From Candidatus Bathyarchaeota archaeon (lineage in GTDB: Archaea > Thermoproteota > Bathyarchaeia > Bathyarchaeales > Bathycorpusculaceae): a stretch of DNA of 64,000 nucleotides. The notes below the pieces were generated by a model. The model did not search any database. It worked only from the letters and a program-made list of their open reading frames with translations, and was not told the DNA's origin. The DNA is taken from contig JAOZIA010000019.1 in the NCBI GenBank assembly GCA_026014585.1, forward strand, positions 1-64,000, read 5' to 3'. The translations under genes and the position numbers were made by a program. Of this stretch, positions 59,459 to 64,000 are shown in pieces (within the stretch, counting starts at the first letter, position 1; every line of letters begins with the position of its first letter).

Positions 59459-60062
59459 AAAAAACGAGTTTTATTATAAAAAAGCTAAAGCGGAAAATTA
59501 CCGTTCCCGTTCCACCTACAAGCTGGTTCAGGCAAACGAGAAATACAATTTTATCGTACGAGGTGACATTGTTGTTGACCTTGGAGCTGCCCCTGGCGGC
59601 TGGATTCAGGCAGCAAGAAAAATGACAACCAAAACAGGCTTTGTTTTAGGTGTTGACTTAAAACCTATCGAGCCTTTCCCACAAGAGTACATCCGCACAA
59701 TCATTGCCGATTTAACTGAACCCGGCATAGCTGAGCATATTCTTTCCTTTTTGCCTCGGAATCCTGATGTGGTACTCTCTGATGCCGCGCCAAACGTGAC
59801 AGGCATTTGGGAAATGGACCATGCATGCCAAATTGATTTAGCAACTAAAGCTTTTGAAATTGCCCAAAAAATCCTAAAACCAAACGGCAACTTTTTTGTT
59901 AAAGTCTTCGAAGGTGCCTTACTAAACGAGTATATCCAAACGCTCAAACTGAATTTTGAGGAGATTAAACTGGTTAAACCCAAAGCCAGCCGCAGCCAGA
60001 GTTCAGAAATGTACATTTTAGCCACAGGACTAAAAACCTCAAAGCCCCCTGTGGAAGAGTAA
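59433..60062 (+). CDS. FtsJ/RlmE-type 2'-O-ribose methyltransferase
   Basis: 209 residues. N-terminus WIQSRKNEFYYKKAKAENYR with RSTYKLVQANEKY, the SAM motif VVDLGAAPGGWIQAARKM, VLSDAAPNVTG with the catalytic Asp, FFVKVFEGALLNEYIQ with Lys and Glu of the KDKE tetrad. Methylates rRNA or tRNA ribose. ATG 59433 overlaps the TFE-beta gene by 26 bases. Confidence 0.92.
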   Translation: MPKAWIQSRKNEFYYKKAKAENYRSRSTYKLVQANEKYNFIVRGDIVVDLGAAPGGWIQAARKMTTKTGFVLGVDLKPIEPFPQEYIRTIIADLTEPGIAEHILSFLPRNPDVVLSDAAPNVTGIWEMDHACQIDLATKAFEIAQKILKPNGNFFVKVFEGALLNEYIQTLKLNFEEIKLVKPKASRSQSSEMYILATGLKTSKPPVEE

Positions 60063-60096
60063 ACCTAAATTTAGCCCACCCTATTCTTCTGTTTAG

Positions 60097-60798
60097 GTGC
60101 GCACTTTGAAAATTATTTCAGCAGATTCCGCCGCTGCAATCCTTGATGAGCAGTTTGAGCCAAAATTTCTTGTTGCCTCAGCCGCGGTACTGGTTGAACC
60201 ACCCTACCGTGAACCCAGCAGTCGAATAGCTGAACCCATATTTCGTGAAGTTGACACTGGCTTTGATGTCATTGTACATGAGGCAGAACTTTGCCGAAGC
60301 CTGCTTGACCAGAAACCCGCGGATGTGGTGCATTTAGACATGACTCTTGGCGGTGTTTCTATTGAGGAGCTTTCGCCTGTGGAGTTGGTGAATCTTAGGG
60401 CTTCTCGGACTGGCAGAAAAAATATCCTAAAAATTCTGCCTCGACTTCGTAGTGTTGCTGGTGAAATCAAACGTGTCCACGGTATCGATATGCTTGCGAT
60501 TGGTAAAGAAAGTGTTGCTGTGCGGGTTGCGGAGTTGACGGCGGGCAGTGAGGCTATTTTGTTTGCGGTGCAGAGAGCCTTGGATATGGGTGAAACGGTT
60601 TTGTTGGGGTTGCCTACGCTTTGTCAGCCCAGATTTTCCAGTGGCAGAGTAGATTTGTGCTCGCTTATCGCGGCGGAGCATGATTTGCGGGGGTTTGCGC
60701 TGGATTGTGGGGGGATTCTGGGAAAGGTTAAATTGCTGGAAACGTTAAATCCGTGTGCACGAGGGTTCCGTGCCATTAAAATAGTGCCAACCTGTTGA
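60097..60798 (+). CDS. DUF4152 family protein
   Basis: 233 residues: KIISADSAAAILDEQFEPKF, AAVLVEPPYREPSSRIAEPI, HEAELCRSLLDQKPADVVHL and DMTLGGVSIEELSPVELVNL, then GIDMLAIGKESVAVRVAELT. These match the archaeal DUF4152 family, possibly RNase H-like, of unknown function. GTG start. It follows ftsJ and is probably in one transcript. Confidence 0.75.
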   Translation: MRTLKIISADSAAAILDEQFEPKFLVASAAVLVEPPYREPSSRIAEPIFREVDTGFDVIVHEAELCRSLLDQKPADVVHLDMTLGGVSIEELSPVELVNLRASRTGRKNILKILPRLRSVAGEIKRVHGIDMLAIGKESVAVRVAELTAGSEAILFAVQRALDMGETVLLGLPTLCQPRFSSGRVDLCSLIAAEHDLRGFALDCGGILGKVKLLETLNPCARGFRAIKIVPTC

Positions 60799-60808
60799 GG
60801 AAAATAGT

Positions 60809-61345
60809 ATGAATTTAATTCCAAAGTTTTGGATGACTGCATCATCAAAACGTAAGCGCATCTACTCAATCATGTTTATGTTCATATTATCTTTGCTGGT
60901 AACTATAGCTGGAACTTTTGTTCAAATAAGCCAAGAAGAAGCACAAGCCATAAACGACCAGCTTGATGAAATACGCGCTAGTGATACTTTGGCGTTGGAC
61001 ATTTTCGTTAACAACGTCGTTATTTGCTTGTTAATGTTTATTCCCGTGGTTGGTACGGCGGCAGGGCTTTTTGTGTTGTTTAGCACTGGCATAGCCATCA
61101 GCGCGCAGGCAAGTATGTTAGGGTATCCGCCACTTGTGGTTTTGTTAGCTTTAATGATAACGCCGATATTTTGGATTGAATTTGCCGCCTACTCAACAGG
61201 CTTAACTGAGGGTATCTGGCTTTTCCGTAGACTTTGGCAGCGGCGTTGGGGCGAATTAAAATGGTACGGTGTTATGATTGGAATCTGCGTGGCTTTGCTT
61301 GTGTTAGGTGCCATTGTGGAAGCTGTAATGATTCAAATGGTATAA
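60809..61345 (+). CDS. SpoIIM-like (DUF95) membrane protein
   Basis: 178 residues with about five membrane helices: YSIMFMFILSLLVTIAGTFV, IFVNNVVICLLMFIPVVGTA, LFVLFSTGIAISAQASMLGY, VVLLALMITPIFWIEFAAYS and MIGICVALLVLGAIVEAVMI. The FVNNVV...GxxxLFSTG pattern is the stage II sporulation M/DUF95 family of unclear role in archaea. Starts ten bases after DUF4152. Confidence 0.75.
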   Translation: MNLIPKFWMTASSKRKRIYSIMFMFILSLLVTIAGTFVQISQEEAQAINDQLDEIRASDTLALDIFVNNVVICLLMFIPVVGTAAGLFVLFSTGIAISAQASMLGYPPLVVLLALMITPIFWIEFAAYSTGLTEGIWLFRRLWQRRWGELKWYGVMIGICVALLVLGAIVEAVMIQMV

Positions 61346-62200
61346 CTAACTATTTTTTGTTATCTCCAAGCTTATATCCAAAGCTTTCACGCTATGGGTT
61401 AGTGCGCCTAAACTGATAATGTTCACGGGTGCTTTAGCGTACTCTGCAATGTTTTGCTCATTAATGCCTCCACTCGCTTCCAATACGCCCAAAAAGCCTT
61501 CAGACACCAACAATTCGGCTGCCTCCCTAATTTGGTCAGGTGAAAAATTATCCAGCATGATAATGTCTGCGCCTGCCTTAGATGCTAAAACTGCATCCTC
61601 TTTGCTGGTAACTTCCACCTCAATTTTCTTGCTAAACGAAGCGTTCTGCTTGGCAAGTTGCACAGCTTTCTCCACACTGCCCACGATAGCAAGATGATTG
61701 TCTTTTATCAAAACCATGTCATCCAAATGCAGCCTATGCGCGTCACCTCCGCCGATAATGACTGCTTTTTTGTCAAAGTACAGCATGCCCGGCGCGGATT
61801 TGCGGGTTGCAGCGATTTTCACGTTTGGGTTTATGGCGTTGATTTTTTGGGTTAGGGTTTTTGTTTTGGTGGCGATTCCGCTCATGCGTGACATAATGTT
61901 TAGCAGGGTGCGTTCTATTGTGAGAATGGTTTGTGCGTTCCCAGAACTTTCCAGCAAAACCTGTTTGTTAACTACGTCTTGTCCATCAGCTACGTTTGCT
62001 TTAACTTTTAATCCCACATACTCTGCCAGCACAACTGCTTCCTCAACACCTGCAACCACGCCTGCTTCTTTGGCGATTACTTCTGCTTTAACCTGTAAGT
62101 CTTTGGGAATCACGGCTGAAACCGTTACGTCTCCCAGTCCGATGTCTTGTGTTAGTATTTGGCTGAGTTTTTCTTCCAAAATTTTTCTGGGAACAAACAT
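61346..62200 (-). CDS. nadC: Nicotinate-nucleotide pyrophosphorylase (QPRTase)
   Basis: 284 residues: ILTQDIGLGDVTVSAVIPKD, EAGVVAGVEEAVVLAEYVGL, ERTLLNIMSRMSGIATKTKT, IAATRKSAPGMLYFDKKAVI and GGGDAHRLHLDDMVLIKDNH are NadC signatures, with VEVTSKEDAVLASKAGADII and LEASGGINEQNIAEYA binding the phosphate. It makes nicotinate mononucleotide from quinolinate in NAD synthesis. Tail-to-tail with the SpoIIM-like gene without gap. Confidence 0.95.
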   Translation of the reverse strand: MFVPRKILEEKLSQILTQDIGLGDVTVSAVIPKDLQVKAEVIAKEAGVVAGVEEAVVLAEYVGLKVKANVADGQDVVNKQVLLESSGNAQTILTIERTLLNIMSRMSGIATKTKTLTQKINAINPNVKIAATRKSAPGMLYFDKKAVIIGGGDAHRLHLDDMVLIKDNHLAIVGSVEKAVQLAKQNASFSKKIEVEVTSKEDAVLASKAGADIIMLDNFSPDQIREAAELLVSEGFLGVLEASGGINEQNIAEYAKAPVNIISLGALTHSVKALDISLEITKNS

Positions 62201-62291
62201 ACCTATGGTTTGTTGTCTTAACCTTAAAACAGTTACTTTTGCTTTTGGCAGATAGAAACCAAAATATGGTTAAAAGCGTACTTTGTAGGCT

Positions 62292-63431
62292 ATGCGACTG
62301 ATGTTTAGCTGTTCAGAACTGGGGTTAGGACACGTTACACGCATAATCCCCCTAGGAAAGCAGCTAGAAACACGCGGTCACGAACTCCATTTCTACAGTG
62401 GCGGCAAAGCCTACGAACTTTTAAAAGAACAGTTTAAAAATGCCTATCACTGTGCGCCCATTTCTTGGTATGAGAATGCGCATGGCATAATCACTTCTGC
62501 TTCGCTCATCAACATCCTGTTTCCTTTGCCACTGTTTAACCCTGAAACAAACAGGCTCGAACTCAAAAGCAGCAACGCCATGGAAACCATCCACCGCTAC
62601 TACGAACTACGCGAAAAAATCCGCCAATTCAAACCCGACCTGCTCATCGCTGACGGAGACATCAACGCATTACGTTTGGCAGAAAGATGGAAAATTCCCT
62701 CACTCTACATTGAAAACATGATACGCCCCAGCTTGGGCTTTAATACGTTTCTTAACCCAGGCGAACGCATAGTGGAGCGTTACGTGAAGAACTGCACAAA
62801 AATTGTAATTCCAGATGTGGCGCCGCCAAACACGATTTCTTCCTACAACATCGGCGACTTGTCTCAGGTTGGGGTTCAAGACAAAACCGAGTTTATCGGT
62901 CCATTTATGGATACAAAGTATGTGGAGGGTGCTGAGGAGCATATTTTTGCGCCAATTAGTGGTCCAAGCGGAACCCGCGCAAGACTTGCCAACATAATTT
63001 TGCCTGTTCTGCAGAAGGCTAAAACAAAAAGTATCGTAAGTCTTGGTGACCCCAGCAAAAAAGTCTCAGTGCAAGTTGGAAACTGTACAATTTACACTTG
63101 GCTTTCCCGTGAGGAACGTGCAGAGGCTATGTGGAATGCGAAAATGGTGATTTTCAGTGGGGGGCACATGACCTGTTTTGAAACCGTCAAGTATGCTAAA
63201 CCAAGCATTTGCATTCCCACGCAGCCCGAGCAGTTGGCAAACGCGGCTAAACTACAAGACCTAAACTGTTCCGTGCTGGCTAAAAACCAAAAACAGCTAT
63301 CTCAAGCTATAGCAAAAATCGAGGCTAACCAGGAAACCTACAACCAAAGCGTCATGAACCTAAACAGGTTCGCCAGCAAATACGACGGGTTAAGCCGAGC
63401 AGTAGAAATAATTGAGCACATGCTGGATTAA
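62292..63431 (+). CDS. GT-B fold glycosyltransferase (MurG/GT28-like)
   Basis: 379 residues: N-terminal FSCSELGLGHVTRIIPLGKQ with LETRGHELHFYSGG, central LLIADGDINALRLAERWKIP and the C-terminal nucleotide-sugar site MVIFSGGHMTCFETVKYAKP with SICIPTQPEQLANAAKL. This is the archaeal MurG-like class that adds sugars to lipid or protein acceptors. The acceptor is unknown. It is divergent from nadC and overlaps the AMMECR1 gene by four bases tail-to-tail. Confidence 0.85.
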   Translation: MRLMFSCSELGLGHVTRIIPLGKQLETRGHELHFYSGGKAYELLKEQFKNAYHCAPISWYENAHGIITSASLINILFPLPLFNPETNRLELKSSNAMETIHRYYELREKIRQFKPDLLIADGDINALRLAERWKIPSLYIENMIRPSLGFNTFLNPGERIVERYVKNCTKIVIPDVAPPNTISSYNIGDLSQVGVQDKTEFIGPFMDTKYVEGAEEHIFAPISGPSGTRARLANIILPVLQKAKTKSIVSLGDPSKKVSVQVGNCTIYTWLSREERAEAMWNAKMVIFSGGHMTCFETVKYAKPSICIPTQPEQLANAAKLQDLNCSVLAKNQKQLSQAIAKIEANQETYNQSVMNLNRFASKYDGLSRAVEIIEHMLD

Positions 63432-64000
63432 GGCTTTAGTTTTACCTGTTTTATTTCGCCATCGGGGGTTTCTTCTTCAAACACTATGCCTTTGAAACGG
63501 TAAATTTTTGTGTTTTTGTTTAGCCACCTGTCTGGGGGCACGCCTGCTTTTAGGCAACATTGACACAAAAACTCTTCCTCACACCAGCACCACTCCACTG
63601 GAACTTGAGGCAAAAGCAACCCCTTATAGAAACCGCTCTCAACAATCAAACCGTCTTCTCCTACTTTGATTTTGTTTAGGTACTCTTTGGGGTTTTCAAC
63701 TTGGATTTGTTCTGGTGGCGTGAGCACACTAACCTCAAAAACCACTTTGTCGAGCTCTTTGGCTTGCATGGGTTCAAAACGTGGGTCTTCTGTGGCAGCG
63801 TTAATGGCTGAGTCAATAACGGCTTGTACCAGTGGCTCAGTTGGGTACGGGTACCCGATGCATCCGCGTAACTCTTTTTCTTTATTGTGTAGTGTGTTGA
63901 TGGTTACAAAGACGCCGCATGGAACTTTTAGGTTCTCTGAGATGTATACGGGCGGTTTGAGGGTTTTGTGGTTTTGCAGGTACTCTGTAACGGTTTCTCT
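63428..64000 (-). CDS. AMMECR1 domain protein, 5' end beyond window
   Basis: The minus-strand frame is open to the right edge of the window and gives about 190 residues of AMMECR1: KPPVYISENLKVPCGVFVTI, the invariant RGCIGYP within ELRGCIGYPYPTEPLVQAVI, AINAATEDPRFEPM, and VEWCWCEEEFLCQCCLKAGV followed by PPDRWLN. The family may act as an RNA- or redox-related enzyme but its reaction is unknown. The start codon is not in the window. Confidence 0.92.
   Translation of the reverse strand, partial: RETVTEYLQNHKTLKPPVYISENLKVPCGVFVTINTLHNKEKELRGCIGYPYPTEPLVQAVIDSAINAATEDPRFEPMQAKELDKVVFEVSVLTPPEQIQVENPKEYLNKIKVGEDGLIVESGFYKGLLLPQVPVEWCWCEEEFLCQCCLKAGVPPDRWLNKNTKIYRFKGIVFEEETPDGEIKQVKLKP

Noticed and set aside
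32-63956. The 16-mer GATGTATACGGGCGGT occurs at 32-47 and 63941-63956, close to both window ends.
   Set aside because: Both copies encode the peptide PPVYI on the minus strand in unrelated genes (NSUN methyltransferase and AMMECR1); shared codons explain the match, not a terminal repeat.

Overview
The window comes from an archaeon. It carries two group II chaperonin (thermosome) genes, a proteasome alpha subunit, an archaeal exosome operon (Rrp4/Rrp41/Rrp42), archaeal RNA polymerase subunits (Rpo3/D with two ferredoxin-like clusters, Rpo6/K, Rpo10/N), transcription factors TFE-alpha, TFE-beta and MBF1, NAC, four KEOPS subunits and archaeal ribosomal protein operons. A eukaryote-type topoisomerase IB together with TFE-beta points to the TACK side of the archaea. 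A Bathyarchaeia-like lineage is my best guess; this is inference, since no rRNA gene is present.

Layout. 1-3.9 kb: 5' part of an NSUN-type RNA methyltransferase, a DUF488 protein and a DUF354/HAD/ATP-grasp cassette. 4-5.6 kb: a glycosyltransferase-like gene, tRNA-Val(UAC) and two very small genes. 5.7-9.9 kb: an information-processing run on the minus strand (MBF1, HflX, Trm56, TFE-alpha, HD protein, DUF2110). 10-17.3 kb: a PUA protein, NAC with an in-frame UAG, two surface proteins, a CinA-like protein, an NAD-kinase-like protein and TrpB2. 17.4-28.4 kb: an ACT regulator, two thermosome genes, rpoK, UGDH-like and GT2 glycan genes, a PAS protein and archaeal ThyA. 28.7-36.2 kb: two acyltransferase-3 membrane proteins around a P-type ATPase, then topoisomerase IB. 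36.5-41 kb: the proteasome/exosome superoperon ending in Pcc1. 41.2-46.5 kb: a bifunctional mannitol-1-phosphate phosphatase/dehydrogenase, then PstS divergent from a sensor kinase. 46.6-50.4 kb: the S13-S4-S11-RpoD-L18e-L13-S9-RpoN operon. 50.5-57 kb: an alpha/alpha-toroid protein, a long non-coding interval with structured elements, Cgi121, a phosphoribosyltransferase and a pilin/roadblock/TPR cluster. 56.6-64 kb: RdgB, Bud32, Kae1, TFE-beta, FtsJ, DUF4152, a SpoIIM-like protein, NadC, a GT-B glycosyltransferase and a truncated AMMECR1 gene.

Three things stand out. First, several genes (S11, HflX, PstS, probably a glycosyltransferase) have conserved N-termini lying upstream of every ATG/GTG/TTG in frame, while a CTG or ACG codon sits at normal distance from a Shine-Dalgarno sequence. 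Second, the NAC gene has a UAG inside its conserved N-terminus. Third, a dispersed intergenic repeat with an 18-bp palindromic core followed by a conserved TGCAGAAACTATAGAGGGG-like tail occurs six times at four loci. A structured, gene-free interval at 51.5-52.1 kb and a pilin plus roadblock operon are further candidates for undescribed biology.
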